Notes: generated by a model from the sequence alone, not told the origin. A DNA stretch of 64,000 nucleotides from Caldicellulosiruptoraceae bacterium PP1 (GCA_041320695.1 JBGGOQ010000005.1:1-64000), one strand, 5' to 3'. Shown: positions 36,464 to 45,380, numbered from the stretch's first letter. Made by a program: numbers and translations.

Positions 36464-37205
36464 CTAATTTATTTACAGCATTTGATAAGGATGATCTTAT
36501 TTCTTCAGTAATTACTGAGTTTGCATTCCTGTAATCAAATTGTTGTGTAAAGTCATGAACACTATTATAAAGACTTTCCATATTATCCATTTGAACCTTT
36601 AGTATTTTTAAAAGAAAATCTGATAATTTAGTTGAACTTAAGCTACTTTTTGACAATTTAATAATTTGATTTAGATGAGGCAAGCAAAACCCCTTTGTAT
36701 TTAAAACCTTTTGTTGAAAATCTTTTTCATTTTTCCACATATAAAAGAACACGTCAAAATAACTATTCATCCTTTCATTAATCCTGTCACAAATAACACA
36801 GGAGTTATTTAGCGTATCTAAATATTTATTTAAATCATTAATTATATCCTCATTGCTTTTTGTTGACGAGATAAGTGCCTTTATAGGATTTAACTTTCTT
36901 TGGCTGTCCAAAGAAGATAGATATTTTGAAGCAATTGAAAATATATTTTTATTTACTTCCATTAAATGAGTTTCAAGTGTTAAGGCAAAAGGTAGCTTAT
37001 TTTTTTGATTTAAAAGCATATAAAAATGTTTAGTGCAAAACCCTTTTTTATTTGTTTCAAGCCTTTCATCAACCTCCATAACGCTTTCACCAAGAACAAT
37101 ATCTATACATTGATTTTCATAATCTTTTTCAAGAACACAAAATGGACAATTTGAAACAACAGAAAAAGCATCATTAACTGGGATCATATAGATTTTTTCA
37201 GTCAT
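36450..37205 (-). CDS. DUF6062 family protein with Cys-rich motifs
   Basis: This 251-residue soluble protein carries conserved Cys and His pairs spread along its length: NCPFCVLE near residue 20, GFCTKHF near 57, SCVICDRIN near 135 and GFCLPHL near 173. This twofold pattern (CxxC then Cx2H) suggests a duplicated metal-binding or zinc-ribbon unit and matches the clostridial DUF6062 family as I recall it. Function unknown. Its 3' end overlaps that of ispD by 14 bases on the opposite strand and no terminator separates them. Confidence 0.7.
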   Translation of the reverse strand: MTEKIYMIPVNDAFSVVSNCPFCVLEKDYENQCIDIVLGESVMEVDERLETNKKGFCTKHFYMLLNQKNKLPFALTLETHLMEVNKNIFSIASKYLSSLDSQRKLNPIKALISSTKSNEDIINDLNKYLDTLNNSCVICDRINERMNSYFDVFFYMWKNEKDFQQKVLNTKGFCLPHLNQIIKLSKSSLSSTKLSDFLLKILKVQMDNMESLYNSVHDFTQQFDYRNANSVITEEIRSSLSNAVNKLAKFD

Positions 37206-37327
37206 GTTTATTCACCCTTTCATTTTATATGCATCTATTTTTATGTATAATATTAATATAACATTGTTTTTTTATATTTTAAATAATTTCCAAAAAACTA
37301 ATTTTCATTCGAAAGGACTGAAATTTT

Positions 37328-38191
37328 TTGCAAATAAAAGAGTATAACAAGTTTATTAAAATCTCAGGGGAGTCTTTTGATTTAGCATCAACCTTTGAAT
37401 CAGGACAATGCTTTAGATGGAATGCTATTGATAAGGATACATATTTAGGTGTTGTTAACAGCAAAGCAGTATTGATTACGAAAAATGAAGATCAAAGCGT
37501 TGATATATATAACGTATCTCCAGATGAATTTAAAAAATACTTTTATTGGTATTTTGACTTTGATAAGGACTATAACCAGATAATTGATGAATTAATAGGA
37601 AAAGATAAGATTCTACAAAAGGCTGTTTTAAAGTATAATGGAATGAGGCTTTTAAACCAAGAACCTTTTGAATGCATGATTTCCTTTATAATTTCTCAAA
37701 ATAACAACATAAAAAGAATTAAAGGCATTATTGAGAGATTATGTGAAAGATATGGAAGACAAATTATTTTTAATCAAAACATTTTATATTCATTCCCAGA
37801 ACCAGAGGATTTAAAAGATGTAAAACTCGAAGATTTACTTTCAATTGGACTTGGTTATAGAGCTGAATATGTAATAGATGCAGTAAAAAAGGTTTTAGAT
37901 GGGGAAATTATCCTTGAAGAGCTTGAAGAAGTTGAATATGAACAGGCAAAAAAAGAACTCAAAAAAATAAAGGGAATAGGGGATAAGGTTGCAGATTGCA
38001 TCCTGCTTTATTCTCTTAAAAAATATAATTCTTTTCCTTTAGATGTATGGACAAAAAGGGTATTAAATAATTTGTATGGTTTTAAAAGTAAATATGATAT
38101 AGAAACATTTATTAAATCATTAGGTGAATATGCTGGATACGCACAATTGTTTTTATTTCACTATATACGAATGAATGGAGGAATGTTATGA
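37328..38191 (+). CDS. 8-oxoguanine DNA glycosylase / AP lyase (OGG1 type)
   Basis: It removes oxidised guanine and nicks the abasic site in base excision repair. The 287-residue protein has an N-terminal TBP-like OGG_N domain (ESGQCFRWN) and a helix-hairpin-helix GPD domain with QNNNIKRIKGII, the catalytic Lys220 in GIGDKVADC and the catalytic Asp239 in FPLDVWTKR. The 19-residue spacing between them equals that of human OGG1 Lys249-Asp268. The start is TTG at 37328 after GAAAGGA. It overlaps the PrsW gene by four bases. Confidence 0.92.
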   Translation: MQIKEYNKFIKISGESFDLASTFESGQCFRWNAIDKDTYLGVVNSKAVLITKNEDQSVDIYNVSPDEFKKYFYWYFDFDKDYNQIIDELIGKDKILQKAVLKYNGMRLLNQEPFECMISFIISQNNNIKRIKGIIERLCERYGRQIIFNQNILYSFPEPEDLKDVKLEDLLSIGLGYRAEYVIDAVKKVLDGEIILEELEEVEYEQAKKELKKIKGIGDKVADCILLYSLKKYNSFPLDVWTKRVLNNLYGFKSKYDIETFIKSLGEYAGYAQLFLFHYIRMNGGML

Positions 38192-38895
38192 ATATTCCAA
38201 ACAAACTTCTTATTTTAAGTGTTGCTCCATCAATATTTATAGCACTTTTTATCTATTTCAGGGATAGATACGAAAAAGAGCCTTTTAGATTGCTTATTAA
38301 GGTATTTGTTTTTGGAGCATTGATTAGTGCAGTTGTTGTTCCTGTAGAGCAATTCCTTATGGTTTATGGTAGAATTTCAGCAAGATCGCAACTTAGTTTT
38401 ACATTCTTTGAGGCATTTATTGTAGCAGGTCTTACTGAGGAATACTTTAAAAGGTTTGTTGTTTTAAGGCTTGCTTATGATACACCTTTTTTTAATCAGC
38501 CATTTGATGGCATTGTTTATTGTGTTTTTTCAGCAGTTGGGTTTGCTGGAATTGAGAATATCGGATATGTATTATCAGTATTTCAGACATCACCACAAGA
38601 TACAATGAGTGTTATAATCACAAGAGGCATAATGTCTGTGCCAGCTCATGCAATGTTTGGCATTGTTATGGGATATTATCTTGGATTTGCTAAATTTGCA
38701 CCACCTTCTAAAGCTTATTTTTATCGTCAGGTTTCATTGATATATCCAATGATACTTCATGGATTTTATGATTTTATTTTAATGCTAAATGTTGAAGGTG
38801 CTATTTACATTGTGGGGGCATTTGAATTTTTCTTGCTTTTATACTGCTTTAAGCTAATTAAACAGAGCCAAGAAATATCAAGGCTGTATTTTTGA
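38188..38895 (+). CDS. PrsW-family intramembrane metalloprotease
   Basis: The 235-residue protein has about seven membrane segments and the PrsW signature residues: the EE pair in GLTEEYFKRFVV, a downstream His in VPAHAMFGIVMGYY, and HGFYDF near the end. In B. subtilis PrsW starts cleavage of the anti-sigma-W factor RsiW in response to envelope stress; no RsiW-like gene is in this window, so the substrate is open. It is translationally coupled to the OGG1-type glycosylase gene (ATGA). Confidence 0.85.
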   Translation: MNIPNKLLILSVAPSIFIALFIYFRDRYEKEPFRLLIKVFVFGALISAVVVPVEQFLMVYGRISARSQLSFTFFEAFIVAGLTEEYFKRFVVLRLAYDTPFFNQPFDGIVYCVFSAVGFAGIENIGYVLSVFQTSPQDTMSVIITRGIMSVPAHAMFGIVMGYYLGFAKFAPPSKAYFYRQVSLIYPMILHGFYDFILMLNVEGAIYIVGAFEFFLLLYCFKLIKQSQEISRLYF

Positions 38896-38903
38896 AAAAC
38901 TTA

Positions 38904-38932
38904 TTGACAACATAAAATTATGCTGTTATAAT
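38904..38932 (+). promoter_or_regulatory. Consensus promoter of the second tRNA-Gly
   Basis: Perfect TTGACA (38904-38909) and TATAAT (38927-38932) with a 17-base spacer, 27 bases before the tRNA. Confidence 0.9.
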
Positions 38933-38958
38933 TAATAATCGTTGAAAGAATATGAATT

Positions 38959-39032
38959 GCGGGTGTAGTTCAATGGTAGAACACCAGCCTTCCAAGCTGG
39001 CAGCGTGGGTTCGATTCCCATCACCCGCTCCA
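38959..39032 (+). tRNA. tRNA-Gly (anticodon UCC)
   Basis: The 74-base gene is identical to the tRNA-Gly at 23553 except at two anticodon-loop positions: loop CTTCCAA here (anticodon TCC) against TTCCCAA there (CCC). CCA is encoded. Confidence 0.95.
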
Positions 39033-39044
39033 ATAATGAATATA

Positions 39045-39075
39045 AACTCCAAACTTTATGTTTGGGGTTTTTTTA
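39045..39075 (+). terminator. Terminator of the second tRNA-Gly
   Basis: ACTCCAAAC pairs with GTTTGGGGT (one G-U) around loop TTTAT, followed by TTTTTTATT. Confidence 0.85.
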
Positions 39076-39128
39076 TTTATATTGACAAGAAAATATTAAC
39101 AATACGACAAAAATATACAAAAAATAAT

Positions 39129-39155
39129 AAAGGAGTTTTTGAGGAAAAATAGAAT
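39129..39155 (+). promoter_or_regulatory. Sigma-H-like promoter of the spoIIA operon
   Basis: AAAGGAGTT (39129-39137) and ATAGAAT (39149-39155) match the sigma-H elements RnAGGAwWW and RnnGAAT with an 11-base gap. The spoIIA operon is sigma-H-dependent in B. subtilis. No good sigma-A promoter is seen in this gap. Confidence 0.65.
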
Positions 39156-39191
39156 TAAGATAAATAAAACTATTAACTTGAGGTGAAACAT

Positions 39192-39521
39192 ATGGAATTT
39201 GAATCAATTCAAAACCGAGATATCCTCATACTTAAATTAAAAGGTGAATTAGATCAATTCTATGCTGATAAATATAGAGTTAGGTTTGATATGAAAATTG
39301 TAAGTCCAGATGTAAAAAAGGTTGTCATTGATATATCTGAGCTTACATTTATGGATAGCTCAGGTATTGGATTTTTGGTCGGAAGGTTCAAAACTGCAAG
39401 GGCTTTTTCAAAGGAGCTTGTTTTGGTATGTAGTTCAAAATATATTAATAGAATGCTTTCCACATGTGGAATAGAGAAGTTAATAAAGAAATATACAAAT
39501 ATAGAAGAAGCAATAGGATAA
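39192..39521 (+). CDS. spoIIAA: Anti-sigma F factor antagonist SpoIIAA
   Basis: This 109-residue STAS-domain protein releases sigma F by binding SpoIIAB when unphosphorylated. The phosphorylation site is Ser57 in FMDSSGIGFLVGR, matching Ser58 of B. subtilis. The N-terminal LKGELDQFYAD and the C-terminal helix are as in the family. The ATG at 39192 follows TTGAGGTG; a GTG at 39183 lies in that site. First gene of spoIIAA-spoIIAB-sigF, indicating an endospore former. Confidence 0.94.
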   Translation: MEFESIQNRDILILKLKGELDQFYADKYRVRFDMKIVSPDVKKVVIDISELTFMDSSGIGFLVGRFKTARAFSKELVLVCSSKYINRMLSTCGIEKLIKKYTNIEEAIG

Positions 39522-39545
39522 ATATTATTGAAAGGTGTGTATGTA

Positions 39546-40001
39546 ATGAAGGTTTTAAATTCTTTTGAACTAAAAATCCCTTCAAAATCACAAAACGAAG
39601 CATTTGCAAGGGTTGTAGTGGCTGCTTTTGTATCACAACTTGACCCTATGTTAGACGAGCTTACAGAAATAAAAACAGCAGTGTCAGAAGCAGTAACAAA
39701 TGCAATAATTCATGCATATGAAGATAAAATTGGTGAAATAATAATAAGAGGGAAAATTTATGAAAACTGGGTGGTAGAAATTGAAATAATTGATTTTGGC
39801 AAAGGAATTGAAGATGTAGAATTAGCTATGCAGCCTCTTTTTACAACAAAGCCTAATGACGAACGATCAGGTATGGGCTTTACGGTTATGGAGACATTTA
39901 TGGATAAATTGGATGTTACATCAGAGGTTCAGAAAGGTACCATTGTAAAAATGCTTAAGAAAATAAAGAATAAAAAAGGTGAGGGAGTAGAAATTGAATG
40001 A
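39546..40001 (+). CDS. spoIIAB: Anti-sigma F factor SpoIIAB
   Basis: This 151-residue serine kinase and anti-sigma factor binds sigma F or phosphorylates SpoIIAA. It has the GHKL ATPase boxes: [21 protein letters not shown] (N box), [10 protein letters not shown] (G1) and [16 protein letters not shown] (G2), nearly identical to the Bacillus protein. The ATG at 39546 follows AAAGGTG by 8 bases; a TTG at 39528 is upstream of that site. It overlaps the start of sigF by eight bases. Confidence 0.95.
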   Translation: MKVLNSFELKIPSKSQNEAFARVVVAAFVSQLDPMLDELTEIKTAVSEAVTNAIIHAYEDKIGEIIIRGKIYENWVVEIEIIDFGKGIEDVELAMQPLFTTKPNDERSGMGFTVMETFMDKLDVTSEVQKGTIVKMLKKIKNKKGEGVEIE

Positions 40002-40716
40002 GATTCTATCCCAAGAGGAATTGATAAAAAGGGTAAAATTAGGTGATCAAGAAGCAAGAGAAAAACTAATTGAACAAAATATTCCTCTTGTTTGGAGCAT
40101 TGTAAAAAAATTTACATCCAAGGGTTATGAAACAGAGGATATCTTTCAGATTGGTTGTGTTGGCTTGATTAAAGCTGTTGATAGATTTGATCCAAGCTTT
40201 AATGTTAAATTTTCTACCTATGCAGTTCCAATGATAATTGGCGAAATTAAGCGATTTATGAGGGATGACGGGAAAATAAAGGTTTCACGAAGAATAAAAG
40301 AAAATAGTGCAAAGGTAAAGAAGTTTAGAGATGAGTATATAGCAAGATACGGTAAAGAACCTTCAATATCAGATATTTCTGAAAGTACTGGAATATCGTA
40401 TGAGGATATTGTTGTGTGCTTAGATGCCTCAAATGATATTTCATCACTAAATGAGGTTATAAATCAAGAGGATGGAAAACCAATTACACTTATGGACATA
40501 GCATCAGAGGAAGACTATTCTTATAAGCTTTTAGATATATTAGCACTAAAAGAAGGGCTAAAAAAACTCAAAGGCAGAGAACGCTACATAATATTTATGA
40601 GATACTTTAAAAACAAAACTCAATCACAGATTGCTGATGAGCTAAAAATATCACAGGTTCATGTTTCACGAATTGAAAAAAAGGCTCTTGAAAGAATTAA
40701 AGAAGAGTTTGTATAG
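39994..40716 (+). CDS. sigF: RNA polymerase sigma F factor
   Basis: The forespore-specific sigma factor of 240 residues has region 2 ([10 protein letters not shown], the core-binding [19 protein letters not shown] in pieces, and [22 protein letters not shown]), region 3 and region 4 with [28 protein letters not shown](M/I)RDDG is typical of sigma F/G. Sigma F rather than G follows from its place after spoIIAB. The start is TTG at 39994, six bases after GAGGGAG; an ATG at 39998 is out of frame. Confidence 0.95.
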   Translation: MNEILSQEELIKRVKLGDQEAREKLIEQNIPLVWSIVKKFTSKGYETEDIFQIGCVGLIKAVDRFDPSFNVKFSTYAVPMIIGEIKRFMRDDGKIKVSRRIKENSAKVKKFRDEYIARYGKEPSISDISESTGISYEDIVVCLDASNDISSLNEVINQEDGKPITLMDIASEEDYSYKLLDILALKEGLKKLKGRERYIIFMRYFKNKTQSQIADELKISQVHVSRIEKKALERIKEEFV

Positions 40717-40785
40717 GAGCTTATGGAAATTTTTTTATCAATATGTTTTAATTATATTTAGATAAATTTTTTCTTTAAAAAATCA

Positions 40786-41481
40786 ATGATTGATAAATTA
40801 TTAGAATATATTTTCCCATCAAGATGTATTTTTTGCGGTAGATTAGGTTCTACTCCATGTGTTGAGTGTGAAAAAGAGATAAAAAAAATTGAAGGCAGAG
40901 TGTGCTTAAAATGTGGTGTTCCGATAGGTGATATAGTATATAACTATTGCTCATATTGCATCAACAAAAAAACATATTATGATAAAATAATACCTGTTTT
41001 TTACTATGACAAGAAAGTAAAAAAAGGAATTAGATTATTTAAGTATCATGGATTCTATCAAAGTGCAGAAAAATTTTCTGAATTTATGAAGGAAGCAATT
41101 GAAAAATCCGATATTATATATGATATAATTGTTCCTGTTCCAATTAGTAGAAAAAGATTTCTAAAAAGAGGCTACAACCATTCTGAGCTATTGGCAATGA
41201 AGCTATCAAAACTTTTAAAAACAAGATACGTTAATGTATTAATTAGAACAAAGGATACAAAGCCATTCTATAAACTAAAAAAAGAACAAAGAGAAAAAGA
41301 AATACGAAATTCAATTGTAATAAACAAAAGATATATTGATTTGATTAAGGATAAAAATGTGTTACTTATTGACGATATATTTACAACAGGTGCTACATTA
41401 AATGAATGTAGCCGAATACTTAAAGAAAATGGAGCCCAAAAAGTTTTTGCAGCAGTTATTGCTATTGCAAAGTATAGATAA
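40786..41481 (+). CDS. comFC: ComFC-like phosphoribosyltransferase family protein
   Basis: The 231-residue protein has two N-terminal CxxC pairs (RCIFCGRLGSTPCVEC and VCLKCG) and a third near CSYC, as in ComF zinc-ribbon proteins, then a phosphoribosyltransferase fold with the PRPP loop VLLIDDIFTTGATL near residue 200. ComFC acts in DNA uptake during competence; in Clostridia its role is less clear. It heads the comFC-yvyF-flgM cluster as in Bacillus, but comFA and comFB are absent upstream. No strong ribosome binding site precedes the ATG. Confidence 0.87.
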   Translation: MIDKLLEYIFPSRCIFCGRLGSTPCVECEKEIKKIEGRVCLKCGVPIGDIVYNYCSYCINKKTYYDKIIPVFYYDKKVKKGIRLFKYHGFYQSAEKFSEFMKEAIEKSDIIYDIIVPVPISRKRFLKRGYNHSELLAMKLSKLLKTRYVNVLIRTKDTKPFYKLKKEQREKEIRNSIVINKRYIDLIKDKNVLLIDDIFTTGATLNECSRILKENGAQKVFAAVIAIAKYR

Positions 41482-41498
41482 TTCGAGGGGGTTTAAAA

Positions 41499-41927
41499 AT
41501 GAATGTTAGAAACTGCAAAAGATGTGGGAGAGTTTATCTATATAACGGAAGCCCAATATGTCCACAATGTCAGAAGGAAGAGGAAGAGGATTTTAAAAAG
41601 GTAAAGGATTATCTTTATGACCACCCGGGAGCATCTTTGCCTGAAGTAGCAAAAGCAACTGGTGTTTCACCCGACAAAATTTTAAGATTCTTAAAGGAAG
41701 AAAGATTAGAGATTATTGGGGAGAGTAATATTGTTTTAGAATGTGAAAGATGTGGGAAATCAATAAAAACAGGGAGATTATGTGAGGATTGCAAAAATGA
41801 AGTGGGTAATAAATTTCTGAGCTATATTGATAATAATAAACCTGTAAAGAAAGATGAACCAATTAAAGATAAAAAAGAATCAGGGTATAAATATCTTACA
41901 CGTGATTTTAAAGATGAGAAGAAATAA
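41499..41927 (+). CDS. yvyF: YvyF-like flagellar operon protein
   Basis: The 142-residue protein starts with a zinc-ribbon (NCKRCGRVY...ICPQCQKEEE), continues with a helix-turn-helix-like segment (SLPEVAKATGVSPDKILRFLKEE), and has a second Cys cluster (ECERCGKSIKTGRLCEDCK). This matches YvyF, encoded between comFC and flgM in Bacillus. A regulatory role is suspected because of the helix-turn-helix, but nothing definite is known. Confidence 0.85.
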   Translation: MNVRNCKRCGRVYLYNGSPICPQCQKEEEEDFKKVKDYLYDHPGASLPEVAKATGVSPDKILRFLKEERLEIIGESNIVLECERCGKSIKTGRLCEDCKNEVGNKFLSYIDNNKPVKKDEPIKDKKESGYKYLTRDFKDEKK

Positions 41928-41939
41928 TAAAACTAGTAG

Positions 41940-41966
41940 TAAATTTTCTTCCATTATCACCGATAT
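41940..41966 (+). promoter_or_regulatory. Sigma-D (sigma-28) promoter of the flgM operon
   Basis: TAAA (41940-41943), a 15-base spacer and ACCGATAT (41959-41966) match TAAA-N15-GCCGATAA at 10 of 12 positions. It lies 34 bases upstream of flgM, which has a sigma-D promoter in B. subtilis too. Confidence 0.8.
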
Positions 41967-41999
41967 ATCTTATGAGAAAGTTTTAAGAGGATGAGGGAT

Positions 42000-42278
42000 A
42001 TGAGGATAGAGGATAAGTTTAGGATATTTCAGATTTACAACAAGACTTCAAAAGTTGAAAAGGTAGATAAAAAGATAGTCTCTCAAAAAGCAGATAAGGT
42101 TGAGATTTCTCAAGAGGCTAAAGATTTTCAGGCTATTTTAAATGCAATAAAAAATACACCTGATATAAGACAGGATAAAGTTGATGAAATAAAGAAAAAG
42201 ATTGAATCTAACACATATAATGTTTCTTCAAATGATATTATTGAAAAATTGATTAGTGACTACAAGAACTCAAAGTAA
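42000..42278 (+). CDS. flgM: Anti-sigma-28 factor FlgM
   Basis: The 92-residue protein has the FlgM layout: a basic flexible N-terminus, the motif KADKVEISQEAKDFQAIL, and a C-terminal helix LNAIKNTPDIRQDKVDEIKKKI that binds the sigma factor, then NTYNVSSNDIIEKLI. It inhibits sigma D until the hook is complete. The ATG at 42000 is preferred to the one at 41991, which directly abuts the AAGAGG site. It is driven by a sigma-D promoter, giving the usual feedback. Confidence 0.9.
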   Translation: MRIEDKFRIFQIYNKTSKVEKVDKKIVSQKADKVEISQEAKDFQAILNAIKNTPDIRQDKVDEIKKKIESNTYNVSSNDIIEKLISDYKNSK

Positions 42279-42310
42279 GGAGGTTAGTGGCTGCACATAT
42301 ATGGCAGCCA
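42277..42310 (+). promoter_or_regulatory. Hairpin between ribosome binding site and start of flgN
   Basis: AAGGAGG (42277-42283) is 35 bases before the flgN ATG. Between them a 7-bp perfect stem TGGCTGC / GCAGCCA encloses ACATATATG. Looping out the hairpin leaves about 12 bases between site and start. The same design occurs at nusG. Confidence 0.5.
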
Positions 42311-42318
42311 TATAATTT

Positions 42319-42804
42319 ATGTATGAGTTATTAAACAAAGTATTGAATTTATTAATGGATGAGATTGGTATACTGAAAAATATATTGGAAATTCAAAATG
42401 CAAAGACAAAGTTTATTGTAGAGAATAAGGTGGCTTATATAGTTGAGCTTAATAATAAAGAGAATATTGAAGTAAAAAGATTAAATGATATTGAAAACAG
42501 CCGATATCAGTATATGAATGAGATTTCAAAAATTATTGATAAAGACAACATTAATATTGATGACTTAATATTGCTTTCTGATGGTGATATTAAAGAAAGG
42601 CTAATGAAAGCAAAAAATGATATTGAAGATGTTATTTTAAAACTTAAAAAAGTAAATGAAATAAATCAGGGACTAATTAAAAGTTCACTTGAATATATAG
42701 ATTTTATGGTAAATCTAATTTCATCTAATCAGCTAGAAACAAGCTATGAAAAAAGTGGTAAAAACATTGATAAAAGCAGAAGTCTTTTTGATATAAAGCT
42801 ATAA
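42319..42804 (+). CDS. flgN: FlgN-type flagellar export chaperone
   Basis: The 161-residue helical protein has the size and position (between flgM and flgK) of FlgN/YvyG, the chaperone for the hook-junction proteins FlgK and FlgL. Sequence is weakly conserved in this family; visible features are heptad-like Leu/Ile patterns at the start (LLNKVLNLLMDEIGILKNILEIQ) and the C-terminal amphipathic helix. The start codon is preceded by a hairpin that separates it from the ribosome binding site. Confidence 0.8.
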   Translation: MYELLNKVLNLLMDEIGILKNILEIQNAKTKFIVENKVAYIVELNNKENIEVKRLNDIENSRYQYMNEISKIIDKDNINIDDLILLSDGDIKERLMKAKNDIEDVILKLKKVNEINQGLIKSSLEYIDFMVNLISSNQLETSYEKSGKNIDKSRSLFDIKL

Positions 42805-42825
42805 ATGACGAAAGGATGAGAATAT

Positions 42826-44400
42826 ATGTCCTCACCATTTTACGGACTTGAGATTGCTCGATCAGGTATATTTGTAAATAGAAAGGCTTTAGAAGTTACA
42901 GGGCATAATGTAGCTAATGCTTCAACACCGGGATATACAAGACAGGTTTTAAATACAAAATCAGTTCCAGCATATAGTAGTGTTTCTTTTTTTGACCCTA
43001 AGTTTCAAGCTGGTTTTGGAGCTGATATCCAAAGCCTTGACCAGATTAGAGATATGTTTTTGGATATGCAGTATAGAAACGAAGCATCTCGTGAAGGTGA
43101 ATACTCTATAAAAGCAGACAACCTAAACTTTATTGAGGCAATTTTCAACGAGCCTTCTGATACAGGAATTTCAAATGTTTTAAACCAATTTTTTAGTGCC
43201 TTACAAGAGCTTTCAAAGTCACCGGAAAGCTTGACAACACGTGCATTGGTAAGACAAAGAGCACAAGCTTTAGCTGATACAATTAAAAAAGTAAATCAAC
43301 AGCTAGAGGATTTGCAAGTGGAGCTAAACTCTCAAGTTTATGATAGAATTTTAGACATTAATAGTATAGCATCTCAAATTACCGATTTAAATAAACAAAT
43401 ATTCACACTAGAGCTTCGTGGTGAGAAGGCAAATGATTTAAGAGACCAAAGAAATCTTCTTGTAGATAAGCTTTCTAAGATTGTTGATGCAAAGGCCTAT
43501 GAGGATAGCGAAGGAAGGTTTTCTGTATTCATTGGAAACCAAGTACTTGTAAATCACTTTACTTATTATAAACTTGAAACTGATAAATCGAAGATTACTA
43601 GGGATAGTGGTTTTGATTCTACAGGCCAGCCAACACAGTTTGATGTAAATGATACACTATCCCAGCAAAACCTATATGATACGCCAGGTCTTTTTGTTGT
43701 TACATGGGCTGATACGGGACAAAAGGTTGCTATAAATTCAGGTGAGTTAAAAGGGCTTTTGGACCTTAGAGATGGTGTTGGTGGACTAAATGAAGATACG
43801 CTTGCAGGAATAGATGTTCCAAATGAAAATACATTTACAGGAATACCATACTATTTAAATAGACTTAATGAGTTTACAAAAAAGATAATTGAACAATTCA
43901 ATGCTGTTCATAAAACAGGATATTCTTTGAATGGAACAAAAACAAATATAAATTTCTTTGAACCAGATGCCTCAAATACAGAATTTTTCTATGCTAAAAA
44001 CATAAAGGTTTCTGATGATATAATGAACGACTTAAATAACATTGCAACAACATCTGATGTAAATAGTCTTCCAGGTGGAAATGACCTTGTGAATAAAATG
44101 CTACAAATAAGATCGAATACAACACTTTTTAATGAAGGTAGTATAGAGGATTTTGTAAAGTCTTTAATATCTAATTTAGGTGTTGATTCACAAGGAGCAA
44201 AAAACTTTTCAGAAAATCAAAAGGCTATGGTAACTCAGCTCGATAATAGAAGACAGGCACTATCTGGTGTATCAATTGATGAGGAGATGACAAATTTAAT
44301 TAAATATCAGCATGGATATCAAGCATCAGCAAGAATGATTAATGTTTTTGATGAGATGATTGATACACTCGTAAATAGATTAGGGCTTGTAGGAAGGTAA
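42826..44400 (+). CDS. flgK: Flagellar hook-associated protein 1
   Basis: FlgK forms the first hook-filament junction ring. The 524 residues begin SSPFYGLEIARSGIFVNRKALEVTGHNVANASTPGYTRQ, in which the N-terminal rod/hook motif ANASTPGY is diagnostic, and end with INVFDEMIDTLVNRLG. A central variable domain replaces the conserved coiled coils. It is exported by the flagellar type III apparatus, probably with FlgN as chaperone. Confidence 0.95.
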   Translation: MSSPFYGLEIARSGIFVNRKALEVTGHNVANASTPGYTRQVLNTKSVPAYSSVSFFDPKFQAGFGADIQSLDQIRDMFLDMQYRNEASREGEYSIKADNLNFIEAIFNEPSDTGISNVLNQFFSALQELSKSPESLTTRALVRQRAQALADTIKKVNQQLEDLQVELNSQVYDRILDINSIASQITDLNKQIFTLELRGEKANDLRDQRNLLVDKLSKIVDAKAYEDSEGRFSVFIGNQVLVNHFTYYKLETDKSKITRDSGFDSTGQPTQFDVNDTLSQQNLYDTPGLFVVTWADTGQKVAINSGELKGLLDLRDGVGGLNEDTLAGIDVPNENTFTGIPYYLNRLNEFTKKIIEQFNAVHKTGYSLNGTKTNINFFEPDASNTEFFYAKNIKVSDDIMNDLNNIATTSDVNSLPGGNDLVNKMLQIRSNTTLFNEGSIEDFVKSLISNLGVDSQGAKNFSENQKAMVTQLDNRRQALSGVSIDEEMTNLIKYQHGYQASARMINVFDEMIDTLVNRLGLVGR

Positions 44401-44412
44401 GGTGAGACATTA

Positions 44413-45360
44413 ATGAGAATTACAAATAATATGATGGTAAATAATTTTCTTTTAAATCTAAATAAAAACTTAGCTCGAATGGATGATTTGCAGTATCAGA
44501 TGTCAACAGGTAAAAAAATAAGATATCCTTCTGATGAACCAGTTATTACTGCAAGGTCATTAAGGCTAAAAACTGATATTGCTGAGATAGAACAGTTTGA
44601 CAAAAATGTTGATGATGCAACTTCTTGGCTTGATACAACCGAAAATGCACTTCAGGACATAGGAGATGTACTACAAAGAGTTCGTGAACTTGCAGTTAGT
44701 GGTTCAAATGGAACCAAAACAAAAGAGGATTTATCTCAAATTGCTAAAGAAATAAGTCAGATAAAAGACCACATTATTCAAGTTGCAAATACAAACTATG
44801 CAGGAAGATATATTTTTTCTGGGTTTAAAACTTCTACTGCACCAATTAACTCAGATGGGACATTTTCAGATACTGGAGATTATTCTTCTTCAGGTGGATA
44901 TCAAGTAGATCTTTCTACAAAGCAAAATGTTATTGAGTTTGAGCTAATGAAGGGTAATTTTATTCAGATAAATAAAACTGCTAATGATATATTTAATCTC
45001 AAAAATGAAACTGACCCAAATAAAGGGAATTTGTTTAAAGTACTAGATAACCTTATTACTAACCTTAATAATGGGGATTATAATGCAGTTTCAAACCAAT
45101 TAGGAGATATTGACAAACATATTGATAATGTTGTTGCACAAAGAGGGGATATAGGGGCACTACAAAACAGAATGGAGCTTATAAAAAATAGGCTTTCAGA
45201 TGACAATGTTAACTTTACCAATCTTTTATCAAAGAATGAAGATGTTGATATAGCAGAGGCAATAATGAAACTAAAACAAGATGAAAATGTATATAGATCT
45301 GCACTTGAAACTGGTGCAAGGATTTTACCACCTACATTACTTGACTTCTTGAAATATTAA
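44413..45360 (+). CDS. flgL: Flagellar hook-associated protein 3
   Basis: FlgL forms the second junction ring. The 315-residue protein starts MRITNNMMVNNFLLNLNKNLARMDDLQYQMSTGKKI, carries RYPSDEPVITARSLRL and NYAGRYIFSGF, and ends in the flagellin-like C-terminal helix with EAIMKLKQDENVYRSALETGARIL. It follows flgK by 12 bases. Confidence 0.95.
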   Translation: MRITNNMMVNNFLLNLNKNLARMDDLQYQMSTGKKIRYPSDEPVITARSLRLKTDIAEIEQFDKNVDDATSWLDTTENALQDIGDVLQRVRELAVSGSNGTKTKEDLSQIAKEISQIKDHIIQVANTNYAGRYIFSGFKTSTAPINSDGTFSDTGDYSSSGGYQVDLSTKQNVIEFELMKGNFIQINKTANDIFNLKNETDPNKGNLFKVLDNLITNLNNGDYNAVSNQLGDIDKHIDNVVAQRGDIGALQNRMELIKNRLSDDNVNFTNLLSKNEDVDIAEAIMKLKQDENVYRSALETGARILPPTLLDFLKY

Positions 45361-45380
45361 TGTAAAGAGATGATTCAAAA

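Noticed and set aside
38952..39152. Open frame over the second tRNA-Gly gene
   Set aside because: It reads through a clear tRNA and its terminator and has no ribosome binding site.
41983..42015. GAG and TAG triplets near the flgM start suggesting a second TRAP site
   Set aside because: Spacers vary between 2 and 6 bases and only a few triplets are present, so it is a normal purine-rich ribosome binding region.
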